Assembly: GCF_022346945.1 (NCBI RefSeq)
Contig: NZ_JAKRNI010000008.1
Location: forward strand, 28,801-92,800
Length of the DNA: 64,000 nucleotides
Direction of reading: 5' to 3'
Origin: Microbacterium sp. ACRRU
GTDB lineage: Bacteria > Actinomycetota > Actinomycetes > Actinomycetales > Microbacteriaceae
The translations under genes and the position numbers were made by a program. Positions 41,075-48,660 of the stretch are shown here, piece after piece (within the stretch, counting starts at the first letter, position 1; the number at the start of each line of letters is the position of its first letter). The notes beneath the pieces are model-generated. The model was not told where the DNA came from. It saw only the letters and a program-made list of their open reading frames with translations, and did not search any database.

Positions 41075-41190
41075 GCGCCGGGTGTGCGGTTGTGCCGGGT
41101 GCCGTGTGCGCCGGGTGTGCGGTTGTGCCGGGTGCCGTGTGCGCCGGGTGTGCGGTTGTGCCGGGTGCCGTGTGCGCCGGTGTGCCGTGT
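41075..41190. repeat. 33-bp tandem repeat array
   Basis: Identical 33-bp units begin at 41075, 41108 and 41141 (starting gcgccgggtgtgcggttg), followed by a partial unit at 41174. The whole 41011-41535 gap holds this array and three hairpin repeats but no convincing gene. The unit length is a multiple of three, so the stretch stays open in several frames; there is no start or ribosome-binding site to support coding. Confidence 0.85.
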
Positions 41191-41201
41191 GTCGGTGCGC
41201 C

Positions 41202-41269
41202 GTTGAGTGTCCAGGACACGCGGATGTGGTGGGCGACTGTCCGCGTGTTGCGGACACTGAACTTCCGGC
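41202..41269. repeat. 68-bp hairpin repeat, copy 1
   Basis: Two 23-nt arms (41202-41224 and 41240-41262) are complementary except at three positions and enclose a 15-nt loop, followed by TTCCGGC. The arms begin GTTGAGTGTCC and end GGACACTGAAC. The loop sequence here differs from the loops of copies 2 and 3 although its length is the same. Confidence 0.85.
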
Positions 41270-41304
41270 ACGGGCGGCGCCCGGCGGCGTGTGCCGGGTG
41301 CACG

Positions 41305-41372
41305 GTTGAGTGTCCAGGACACGCGGATGCCGGGGGCCCGCGTCCGCGTGTTGTGGACACTGAACTTCCGGC
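41305..41372. repeat. 68-bp hairpin repeat, copy 2
   Basis: Same arms as copy 1 (41305-41327 and 41343-41365), a 15-nt loop containing GGATGCC, and the same TTCCGGC end. It starts 103 bp after copy 1. Confidence 0.85.
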
Positions 41373-41424
41373 GGTGGGGCGGCGTGTGCCGCGTGTGCCG
41401 GGTGTGCCGGTTGCGCCGGGCGCC

Positions 41425-41492
41425 GTTGAGTGTCCAGGACACGCGGATGCCAGGGGCCCGCGTCCGCGTGTTGTGGACACTGAACTCCCGGC
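41425..41492. repeat. 68-bp hairpin repeat, copy 3
   Basis: Arms at 41425-41447 and 41463-41485, a loop almost identical to copy 2, and a CTCCCGGC end. It starts 120 bp after copy 2 and lies just downstream of the convergent pirin gene. Confidence 0.85.
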
Positions 41493-41535
41493 ACGGGCGG
41501 CGCCCCGGGCGCGCCGGACGGCGCGGCGCTCGCGG

Positions 41536-42558
41536 CTACACCCTCCGGCGGCGGGGAGTCAGCCGCACCGCGGGAAGCGGGGGCGCGGGGATGCGCTCGG
41601 GGCCGTGATCCACGACGGCACCGAACCGCGGGGCCTGCGCCTCCCACGCCTCGCGCGCCGCGACGATCTCATCGTGCGAGCGGCCCACGAAGTTCCACCA
41701 CATGACGATGTCGGCCTCGAACGGCTCCCCGCCGAGCAGGAACACCCGGGCGCCCTCCGCAGCGACCATCTCCACGTGATCGCGTCCCGTACCCAGGTAG
41801 AGCAGCCGCGACGCGTCGACGGATGCCGTGGCACCCGCCGCCATCGAAGGAGCCGCACGTCGCGCGGCGTCGGCGTCGACGGCATCCGTGCCCGTCTCCA
41901 CGTCGGCCGAGCCGATCATGCCGTACAGGGCATATTCCCAGCCCGCCTCGAGAGGCACGCGTACGGGAACGCCCGCGGGCAGCCGGATCTCTGCACCGAC
42001 GAGGGGGGTGGGCGCGGTCGCGGGGGATGCCACGCCCCCGAGCCGACCCATCACGACGACCGCGTCGGCGCCGTCGCCGAGATCGACGACGGGCAGATTT
42101 TCGTGCCGCTCGAACGCCGGCTCGCCGTGGCGCCGCGACTCGGGGAGCGCGACCCACAACTGCAGCGCGTCGAGCGGAATGGGCGCATCGCCGACGGAGT
42201 ACTCCGAGTGCGCGATGCCCTCGCCGCTGGTCATGAGGTTCAACGCCCCCGGGCGGACCACGACGTCGCTGCCGACGGCATCCCGATGGCGCACTTCGCC
42301 GACGATCGGCCAGGTCACCGTCTGCAACCCGATGTGGGGGTGCGGTTCCACCCTCATGAGGGTCTCTTGCGGCCCGAAACGGTCGAGGAAGCACCAGGCG
42401 CCCACCATCGGCAGGGCGCGGTGGGGGAGCGTCCGGTGCACTTCCATACCGCGGACGCCGCCCAGCGGAACCTCTCGGGCCTCAACGACGAGGGCACGTG
42501 GGCCGTCGCATTCGACGGGACCCTCGGATGCCGGCGGGGCGACGTCCAGGCGGGTCAT
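41536..42558 (-). CDS. pirin family protein
   Basis: A 340-residue bicupin. The N-terminal cupin has the metal ligands in EPHPHIGLQTVTWPIVGEVRHRDAVGS and SGEGIAHSEYS. The C-terminal cupin ends with VFLLGGEPFEADIVMWWNFVGRSHDEI. Pirins act as iron-dependent quercetinases or redox-linked regulators; the individual role is unknown. The ATG overlaps the stop of the upstream acetyltransferase (ATGA). Confidence 0.9.
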   Translation of the reverse strand: MTRLDVAPPASEGPVECDGPRALVVEAREVPLGGVRGMEVHRTLPHRALPMVGAWCFLDRFGPQETLMRVEPHPHIGLQTVTWPIVGEVRHRDAVGSDVVVRPGALNLMTSGEGIAHSEYSVGDAPIPLDALQLWVALPESRRHGEPAFERHENLPVVDLGDGADAVVVMGRLGGVASPATAPTPLVGAEIRLPAGVPVRVPLEAGWEYALYGMIGSADVETGTDAVDADAARRAAPSMAAGATASVDASRLLYLGTGRDHVEMVAAEGARVFLLGGEPFEADIVMWWNFVGRSHDEIVAAREAWEAQAPRFGAVVDHGPERIPAPPLPAVRLTPRRRRV

Positions 42559-42893
42559 GCCGGCTCGCTCGGATCGGCGGAGTCGGCGGCGTCGGCCTCG
42601 TCCGGCCAGTCGATCACGAGACCGGGCACATCGTGCTCGCGCAGGTAGTGCGAGACGAAGGGGCACGTCGGAATGACGGTCTCGCCGCGGCGGGCGAGGT
42701 CGGACAGGGCCTCGCTCGCGAGCGCCGATCCCAGGCCCTTGCCCTTGAACGCGCCGTCGATCTCGGTGTGGGGGAGGACGACACGGCCCTCTCCCGCGGG
42801 GCGGAACTTCAGGATGCCGCCCAATTCGCCGTCCAGGTGCACTTCGTAGCGGTGGGCCCCGTCGTTGCGGGTCACGGTCACATCGTCGGTCAT
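42555..42893 (-). CDS. small GNAT-like N-acetyltransferase
   Basis: A 112-residue single-domain acetyltransferase of the YidJ/GCN5-related small type: HRYEVHLDGELGGILKFRPAGEGRVVLPHTEIDGAFKGKGLGSALASEALSDLARRGETVIPTCPFVSHYL. FKGKGLGS is the acetyl-CoA-binding loop and TCPFVSHYL is the family's conserved C-terminal signature. An acidic tail follows. GGAGG at 5 nt supports the start. Substrate unknown; co-translated with pirin. Confidence 0.85.
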   Translation of the reverse strand: MTDDVTVTRNDGAHRYEVHLDGELGGILKFRPAGEGRVVLPHTEIDGAFKGKGLGSALASEALSDLARRGETVIPTCPFVSHYLREHDVPGLVIDWPDEADAADSADPSEPA

Positions 42894-43048
42894 GTCGCCT
42901 CCGGTCGTCGGTGTCATCCTCAACGTTGGCAGGGTGCACGGTGTTCCGCCATCCCACCCCGTCTCCCCATGTCGCGTCATCCCGATGTCCTCCACGGCCG
43001 CGGTGAGAGCGGGCGGCCGGTGTCGGCGGCCCGGGTTACCGTGGTCGG

Positions 43049-45088
43049 GTGACATTCCCCGGCGCCGCCCCCGAGCCGTACGCCGACGCGCCGCCCGACG
43101 CGTTCGACACGTACGACGATCCTTATGCGGGCGCCGACTGGGACCCCGATCTGTTCGCGCCGCCCGACGATCCCGACGCGCCGCCTCCGCCGGTGGATGC
43201 CACGGCCTCACCGTTCGCGCGTGCCGCCGTCGCGACCGGAACCGCGCGCGAGCTGCCCGAGGTGCGGGATTTCACCGGGCGCGACCCGCGCGACGTGCTG
43301 CACGAGGTCTACGGTTACGACACCTTCCGCGGCGATCAGGCCGCGATCGTGCAACGGGTCGTCGACGGCGGGGACGCCGTCGTGCTGATGCCCACGGGCG
43401 GTGGAAAGAGCGTCACCTACCAGGTGCCGGCGCTGGTTCGCCCGGGCACGGGTCTGGTCGTCAGCCCTCTCATCGCGCTCATGCACGACCAGGTCGACGC
43501 GCTCGTGGCCAACGGCGTCCGCGCGGCGTACCTCAACTCGACGCAGGCGCCCGCCGAGCGCCAGGCCGTCGAGCAGGCCTATCTCGCCGGTGATCTCGAC
43601 CTGCTGTACGTCGCGCCCGAGCGCCTCAACGGTGCGCAGACCCTCGGGCTGCTGTCGCGCGGGCAGCTCAGCGTCATCGCCATCGACGAAGCGCACTGCG
43701 TGTCGCAGTGGGGCCACGATTTCCGCCCCGATTACCTGGCCCTCGGCGACCTCGCCGATCGTTTCCCCGGCGTGCCGCGTATGGCGCTCACCGCGACCGC
43801 GACGCCCGAGACCGCGCGCGAGATCGTCGAGCGTCTTCGCCTGCGCGATGCTCGCACGTTCATCGCGAGCTTCGACCGACCCAACATCCAGTACCGCATC
43901 GAGGCGAAGGTCGACCCTCGGCGTCAGCTGGTGTCGTTCATCCGCTCGCAGCCCGAGGGGTCGGCGGGCATCGTCTATGCCCTCAGTCGCAAGAGCGTCG
44001 AACAGACGGCGGCCTATCTCGCGGCGCAGGGTCTCGACGCGCTGCCCTACCACGCGGGTCTCGACGCGTCGGTACGAGCCGCTCATCAGTCGCGCTTCCT
44101 CCGCGACGACGGCGTCATCATGGTCGCGACGATCGCGTTCGGGATGGGCATCGACAAGCCCGACGTGCGCTTCGTCGCCCACATCGACCTGCCGAAGTCG
44201 GTCGAGGGCTACTACCAGGAGACGGGCCGCGCCGGCCGTGACGGCGACCCTTCGGTCGTGTGGATGGCCTACGGTCTCGGCGATGTCGTCCAGCAGCGCC
44301 GGATGATCGACCAGTCGCCGGGCGACCGGTCGTACAAGATGCGCCTCGGACAGCACCTGGATGCCATGTTGGCCCTGTGCGAGACGGTCGGATGCCGCCG
44401 CCAGAACCTCCTGTCGTACTTCGGCGAGCAGTCCGAGCCGTGCGGCAACTGCGACACGTGCCTGACGCCTCCCGACACGTGGGACGGGCTCATCGCCGCG
44501 CAGAAGCTGCTGTCGACCATCGTGCGTCTGCAGCGCGAGCGCGGGCAGGCTTTCGGTGCCGGACACCTGATCGACATCCTCCGCGGTGCCAAGACCGACC
44601 GCATCGCGCAGCAGGGTCACGACCGCCTGACCACGTACGGACTCGGCGCCGACCTCTCCGATCAGGACTGGCGCAGTGTCATCCGTCAGCTGCTCGCCCG
44701 CGGGATCATCGTCGCCCAGGGCGACTACGGCACTCTCGCCCTCAGCGAGGCGTCGGCCGGGGTGTTGCGGGGGGAGACGCCGGTGCCCCTGCGCCGCGAT
44801 GCGCTCGGCCGCTCGAGTGGCGGCGGGTCGAGCCGTCCGCGCAAGTCCAGCGCCGACGATGTCGCCGCGGGGGACCGCGACCTGTTCGAGGCGCTGCGCG
44901 CCTGGCGTGCGGAGCAGGCCCGCGAGCAGGGCGTCCCCGCCTACATCGTCTTCGGTGACGCGACACTGCGCGCAATCGCCGCCGAGCGACCCGCGTCGAT
45001 GAGCGACCTCGACGGCATCACCGGCATCGGCGCCAAGAAGCGCGAGGCCTACGGCGACGGCATCCTGACCGTCGTGGCCCAGCACTGA
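43049..45088 (+). CDS. recQ: ATP-dependent DNA helicase RecQ
   Basis: A 679-residue 3'-5' DNA helicase for recombination repair. A Pro/Asp-rich N-terminal extension (about 80 residues) precedes motif 0/I (YDTFRGDQ, MPTGGGKS), DEAH (IDEAHCVSQWGHDFRPDY), LTATATPETA, and the second RecA domain with GMGIDKPDVRFVAH and QETGRAGRDG. The RQC zinc-binding cysteines are CRRQNLLSYFGEQSEPCGNCDTC, followed by a C-terminal HRDC domain (LFEALRAWRAEQAREQGVPAYIVFGDATLRAIA). A TACCGT box ends 6 nt before the GTG, suggesting a leaderless mRNA. Confidence 0.96.
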   Translation: MTFPGAAPEPYADAPPDAFDTYDDPYAGADWDPDLFAPPDDPDAPPPPVDATASPFARAAVATGTARELPEVRDFTGRDPRDVLHEVYGYDTFRGDQAAIVQRVVDGGDAVVLMPTGGGKSVTYQVPALVRPGTGLVVSPLIALMHDQVDALVANGVRAAYLNSTQAPAERQAVEQAYLAGDLDLLYVAPERLNGAQTLGLLSRGQLSVIAIDEAHCVSQWGHDFRPDYLALGDLADRFPGVPRMALTATATPETAREIVERLRLRDARTFIASFDRPNIQYRIEAKVDPRRQLVSFIRSQPEGSAGIVYALSRKSVEQTAAYLAAQGLDALPYHAGLDASVRAAHQSRFLRDDGVIMVATIAFGMGIDKPDVRFVAHIDLPKSVEGYYQETGRAGRDGDPSVVWMAYGLGDVVQQRRMIDQSPGDRSYKMRLGQHLDAMLALCETVGCRRQNLLSYFGEQSEPCGNCDTCLTPPDTWDGLIAAQKLLSTIVRLQRERGQAFGAGHLIDILRGAKTDRIAQQGHDRLTTYGLGADLSDQDWRSVIRQLLARGIIVAQGDYGTLALSEASAGVLRGETPVPLRRDALGRSSGGGSSRPRKSSADDVAAGDRDLFEALRAWRAEQAREQGVPAYIVFGDATLRAIAAERPASMSDLDGITGIGAKKREAYGDGILTVVAQH

Positions 45089-45176
45089 CCTCGGCCGCCA
45101 CGCTGCAGTGGTGCCGCTGCGGTGCTCCTGCGCGCTGTGCCGCGGCGATACCGCGGCGCCCGTGTCGGCCGTGTCT

Positions 45177-45287
45177 CCGCAGCAGGCGATGCATCGAGAA
45201 CAGGCGATGCATCGAGAACAGGCGATGCGTCGAGAACAGGCTGATGCGCGCGATATCGCCCTGTTTCCGGCGCGGAGCCTATTCTCG
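45177..45287. repeat. 18-bp-periodic A-A-A'-A' palindromic repeat, copy 2
   Basis: CGAGAACAGG units start at 45195, 45213 and 45231, with a degenerate one at 45177 (all 18 bp apart). Inverted units CCTGTTTCCG and CCTATTCTCG start at 45260 and 45278. From 45213 onward the offsets (0, 18, 47, 65) are identical to copy 1. The 376-bp gap 45089-45464 holds this element, a CCGCGG-CGATA-CCGCGG hairpin after recQ, and the promoter of the next gene. Confidence 0.8.
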
Positions 45288-45399
45288 CGGCGCCAGTCCG
45301 CTCGGCCCGGCTCCCGGCCGGACGTCACCAAGATGTTGACGCCCCACAACGACAGGCGGCAGCGTCGGCCGCCGGGCTTGTGCACACCCAATACAGTGT

Positions 45400-45428
45400 T
45401 TGATCGACCGTTGTGGGACTCCTACCGT
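45400..45428 (+). promoter_or_regulatory. candidate promoter of the acyl-CoA dehydrogenase/oxidase gene
   Basis: A TTGATC box, a 17-bp spacer and TACCGT (45423-45428) lie about 36 nt before the start codon. Confidence 0.4.
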
Positions 45429-45464
45429 GGAGGCATCCCTTTGCAACGTCGAAAGGTGCCGAAA

Positions 45465-47567
45465 ATGACCGACGCCGCCGTCCGTCCCACCACGCCCGCC
45501 ACGAGCACGCGTACGCCCGTCGGGGGAGCGCCCACCGCGGCCCACTCGGCCGCGGAGGCGGCCGAGAACCGCATCGACATCGAGCGGGTCACCGACCTCC
45601 TGCTCGGCACGTGGGCCGAGACCCGCCGCGAGGCGCGCGAGATGCTGAAGGACCCGATCTTCTGGCGCGACGACAGCCTCGGCATGGACGCGCACCGCGA
45701 GCGCACTCTGGGCCAGCTGCACGAACTCGTCGCCCGAAAGGCGGTGCATCGTGCGTTCCCGAAGCGCTTCGGCGGCGAGGAGAACAACGGCGCGAACATC
45801 GCCGGGTTCGAAGAGCTCGTGGCCGCCGACCCCAGCCTGCAGATCAAGTCGGGCGTCCAGTGGGGGCTGTTCGGGTCGGCCGTCCTGCAACTGGGCACGC
45901 AGAAGCACCACGAGAAGTGGCTGCCGGGCATCATGAGCCTCGAGATCCCCGGGGCGTTCGCGATGACCGAGACCGGGCACGGCTCGGACGTCGCCGCGAT
46001 CGGTACGACGGCGACCTATGACGCCGACACCGAGGAGTTCGTCATCCACACGCCCTTCCGTGGTGCGTGGAAGGACTACCTCGGCAACGCCGCGCTGCAC
46101 GGCAAGGCGGCGACGGTGTTCGCGCAGCTCATCACGAACGGTGTGAACCACGGCGTGCACTGCTTCTACGTGCCGCTGCGTGACGATGAGGGCAACTTCC
46201 TGCCCGGGATCGGCGGCGAGGACGACGGCCTCAAGGGCGGCCTCAACGGCATCGACAACGGCCGCCTGCACTTCGACCAGGTCCGGGTGCCGCGCGCGAA
46301 CCTGTTGAACCGCTACGGCGACGTCGCCGCCGACGGCACGTACTCCAGCGACATCGCCAGCCCGGGTCGTCGGTTCTTCACGATGCTCGGCACGCTCGTC
46401 CAGGGTCGCGTCTCGCTCGACGGAGCCGCCGCGTGGGCGTCGGCCATCGGCCTCACCATCGCGATCACGTACGGCAACCAGCGTCGTCAGTTCGACTCCG
46501 GCAGCGGAACCCCCGAGGTCACGCTGCTGGACTACGGCAAGCACCAGCGCCGCCTGCTCCCGCGCCTGGCGACCACGTACGCCGAGATCTTCGCTCACGA
46601 CGAGTTCCTGCAGAAGTTCGACGGCGTCTTCAGCGGTCGCCTCGACACGGATGCCGACCGCGAAGACCTCGAGACCCTCGCCGCCGCGCTCAAGCCGCTG
46701 TCGACCTGGCACGCTCTGGACAGCCTGCAGGAGTCGCGCGAGGCGTGCGGCGGTCAGGGATTCCTCTTCGAGAACCGTCTCGTGGGGCTGCGCGCCGACC
46801 TCGACATCTACGTGACCTTCGAGGGCGACAACAACGTCCTGCTGCAGCTCGTCGGTAAGCGCCTGCTCGCCGATTACGCCCGTCAGTTCAAGGGCAAGGA
46901 TGCCAAGGCCCTCGCCGCGTTCGCGGTCGGGCAGACCGCCGGGAAGCTCTTCCACGGTGCGGGCATGCGTCAGCTCGGCCAGGCCGTGACCGACCTGGGC
47001 TCCACGGCGCGCTCGGTCGAACGGGGCCTGCGCGCACAGCAGCAGCACGAGCTGCTCGCCGACCGGGTGCAGCAGATGATCGCCGACATCGCGGGGCGCC
47101 TGCGCCCGGCATCCAAGCTCTCCCGTGAGGACGCGGCGGCACTGTTCAACGAGAACCAGGCGGAGCTCATCGAGGCGGCCCGGGCCCATGGCGAGCTGCT
47201 GCAGTGGGAGGCGTTCACCGACGCGATCAACCGCGTGAGCGACGACAACACCCGCCAGGTGCTGACGTGGCTGCGTGATCTGTTCGGTCTGCAGCTCATC
47301 GAGAAGCACCTCGCCTGGTACCTCATCAACGGGCGGCTGTCGACGCAGCGCGCGGCCGCGGTGTCGAGCTACATCGACCGCCTGTGCGTTCGCCTGCGCC
47401 CCCACGCGCAGGACCTCGTCGACGCGTTCGGGTACGGCCCCGAGCACATTCGCGCGTCCATCGCCACCGGGGTGGAGGACGACCGCCAGAACGAAGCCGC
47501 GTCGTACTATGCGGCGCTGCGGGCCTCGGGCAACGCCCCGGTGCCCGAGAAGAAGCCGGGCAAGTAG
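45465..47567 (+). CDS. acyl-CoA dehydrogenase/oxidase family protein
   Basis: A 700-residue FAD enzyme of the acyl-CoA oxidase-like branch. Seen are FAMTETGHGSDVAAIGTTATYDADTEEFVIHTP (FAD/substrate cap), VPRANLLNRYGDV, TYGNQRRQF, QESREACGGQGFLFENRLVGLRADLDIYVTFEGDNNVLLQLVGKRLL with the ACOX-type catalytic segment, and a C-terminal helical domain. It performs the first step of fatty-acid beta-oxidation; whether electrons go to oxygen or to an electron-transfer flavoprotein is not decidable here. AAGGTG precedes the ATG. The same frame is open for 119 codons upstream through the repeat element, but only this start gives the family N-terminus. Confidence 0.9.
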   Translation: MTDAAVRPTTPATSTRTPVGGAPTAAHSAAEAAENRIDIERVTDLLLGTWAETRREAREMLKDPIFWRDDSLGMDAHRERTLGQLHELVARKAVHRAFPKRFGGEENNGANIAGFEELVAADPSLQIKSGVQWGLFGSAVLQLGTQKHHEKWLPGIMSLEIPGAFAMTETGHGSDVAAIGTTATYDADTEEFVIHTPFRGAWKDYLGNAALHGKAATVFAQLITNGVNHGVHCFYVPLRDDEGNFLPGIGGEDDGLKGGLNGIDNGRLHFDQVRVPRANLLNRYGDVAADGTYSSDIASPGRRFFTMLGTLVQGRVSLDGAAAWASAIGLTIAITYGNQRRQFDSGSGTPEVTLLDYGKHQRRLLPRLATTYAEIFAHDEFLQKFDGVFSGRLDTDADREDLETLAAALKPLSTWHALDSLQESREACGGQGFLFENRLVGLRADLDIYVTFEGDNNVLLQLVGKRLLADYARQFKGKDAKALAAFAVGQTAGKLFHGAGMRQLGQAVTDLGSTARSVERGLRAQQQHELLADRVQQMIADIAGRLRPASKLSREDAAALFNENQAELIEAARAHGELLQWEAFTDAINRVSDDNTRQVLTWLRDLFGLQLIEKHLAWYLINGRLSTQRAAAVSSYIDRLCVRLRPHAQDLVDAFGYGPEHIRASIATGVEDDRQNEAASYYAALRASGNAPVPEKKPGK

Positions 47568-47581
47568 GCGCAGATCGGTGG

Positions 47582-47613
47582 GGAGGGCGGTGGTCGTGAG
47601 GCCGCCGCCCTCC
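47582..47613. terminator. hairpin between convergent genes
   Basis: A 12-bp stem (47582-47593 with 47602-47613, one wobble) lies 14 nt after the acyl-CoA dehydrogenase stop and just before the convergent small membrane gene ends. Confidence 0.7.
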
Positions 47614-47619
47614 GCCGTG

Positions 47620-47820
47620 TCAGGCGCGGCGCAGGAGCACCAGACGGACGATGGCGATTCCGGCGATGATGGCACCCGCGAACAGCATGATGAGGGCGAA
47701 CCACAGCGGCCCGTCCACGCCGATGGCCACCAGACCGACGACGATCATGATGATCGCGAGGACCAGGCCGAGGAAGAGCGAGACGCGTGTCCGACGAGGA
47801 CCGAGGGGAACGGTGTGCAT
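47620..47820 (-). CDS. 66-residue two-helix membrane protein
   Basis: The protein (MHTVPLGPRRTRVSLFLGLVLAIIMIVVGLVAIG, then LWFALIMLFAGAIIAGIAIVRLVLLRRA) has two helices and basic ends; no family is recognised. TAGCCT ends 7 nt before the ATG, indicating a leaderless transcript. It is divergent from the Tag gene. Confidence 0.7.
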   Translation of the reverse strand: MHTVPLGPRRTRVSLFLGLVLAIIMIVVGLVAIGVDGPLWFALIMLFAGAIIAGIAIVRLVLLRRA

Positions 47821-47903
47821 AGCCCGGAGGCTAGCGGCCCGCCGGTCGGCTGACCAGCTGTCTCGCGGGCGATCGTGTCGGGACCCCGGCCTACCCTGAG
47901 AGC

Positions 47904-48476
47904 ATGAGCGACCTCATCATCGACGCCGACGGCAGAGCCCGGTGCGCGTGGGCGGGCGACGATGCCGAGTACCGCCGGTACCACGACGAAGAGTGGGGCA
48001 CCGAGCTGCGGGGCGATCGTCCTCTGTTCGAGAAGATGAGCCTCGAGGGCTTCCAGGCCGGGCTGTCGTGGATCACGATCCTGCGCAAGCGTCCGCGCTT
48101 CCGCGAGGTGTTCCACGGGTTCGAACCGTCGGTCGTCGCCGCGTTCGGGCCCGACGACGTGGACCGGTTGCTTCAGGATGCCGGGATCATCCGCCATCGC
48201 GGAAAGATCGAGGCTGTGATCGGCAACGCCGCCCTCGTCGCCGACATGGCTGACGGCGAGCTCGACGCCCTGCTGTGGTCGTTCGCGCCCGCCAGCCACA
48301 CGCCTCCGTCGTCGTTCGCCGAGGTGCCCGCCGTGACGCCCGAGTCCGAGGCGATGAGCAGAGAACTCCGCCGCCGCGGGTTCCGCTTCGTCGGCCCCAC
48401 CACCATGTACGCGCTCATGCAGTCATCGGGCATGGTCGACGACCACGTCGCCGGGTGCTGGCGCGCGGCCGCCTGA
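47904..48476 (+). CDS. tag: DNA-3-methyladenine glycosylase I
   Basis: A 190-residue base-excision repair enzyme that removes 3-methyladenine. Family blocks are RCAWAGDDAEYRRYHDEEWG with zinc ligands C14 and H27, LFEKMSLEGFQAGLSWITILRKRPRFREVF, and a C-terminal GFRFVGPTTMYALMQSSGMVDDHVAGC carrying the last ligands. TACCCT ends 6 nt before the ATG (leaderless layout). Confidence 0.95.
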   Translation: MSDLIIDADGRARCAWAGDDAEYRRYHDEEWGTELRGDRPLFEKMSLEGFQAGLSWITILRKRPRFREVFHGFEPSVVAAFGPDDVDRLLQDAGIIRHRGKIEAVIGNAALVADMADGELDALLWSFAPASHTPPSSFAEVPAVTPESEAMSRELRRRGFRFVGPTTMYALMQSSGMVDDHVAGCWRAAA

Positions 48477-48660
48477 CCGCACCGCTAGACTGGATGCAGG
48501 AGCTCTCGCTCCGCGCGTCGTCGAACGCACCGGCCCCCTTCCCGCGGGCCTTTGACCTTCACGGCGAACGGATGCGCCACCCGGCGCCTTCGCCCATTGC
48601 AGCCGCAGCATCGCGGCATCCCGAACCGCCGTGCGCGCGTGCGCGCCGGCAGGAGACTTC

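Noticed and set aside
37414..41442. Very long open frames antisense to the subtilase gene and other genes
   Set aside because: Third-position GC bias keeps the opposite strand open. The translations are Arg/Gly/His-rich with no domain, and the sense frames carry clear families.
41075..41492. CRISPR array
   Set aside because: The 33-bp units are directly adjacent without spacers, the 68-bp elements are large hairpins at uneven distance, and no cas gene is present.
45108..45464. 119-codon N-terminal extension of the acyl-CoA dehydrogenase gene
   Set aside because: It would translate the tandem repeat and the promoter region; family members begin near the ATG at 45465, which has its own ribosome-binding site.
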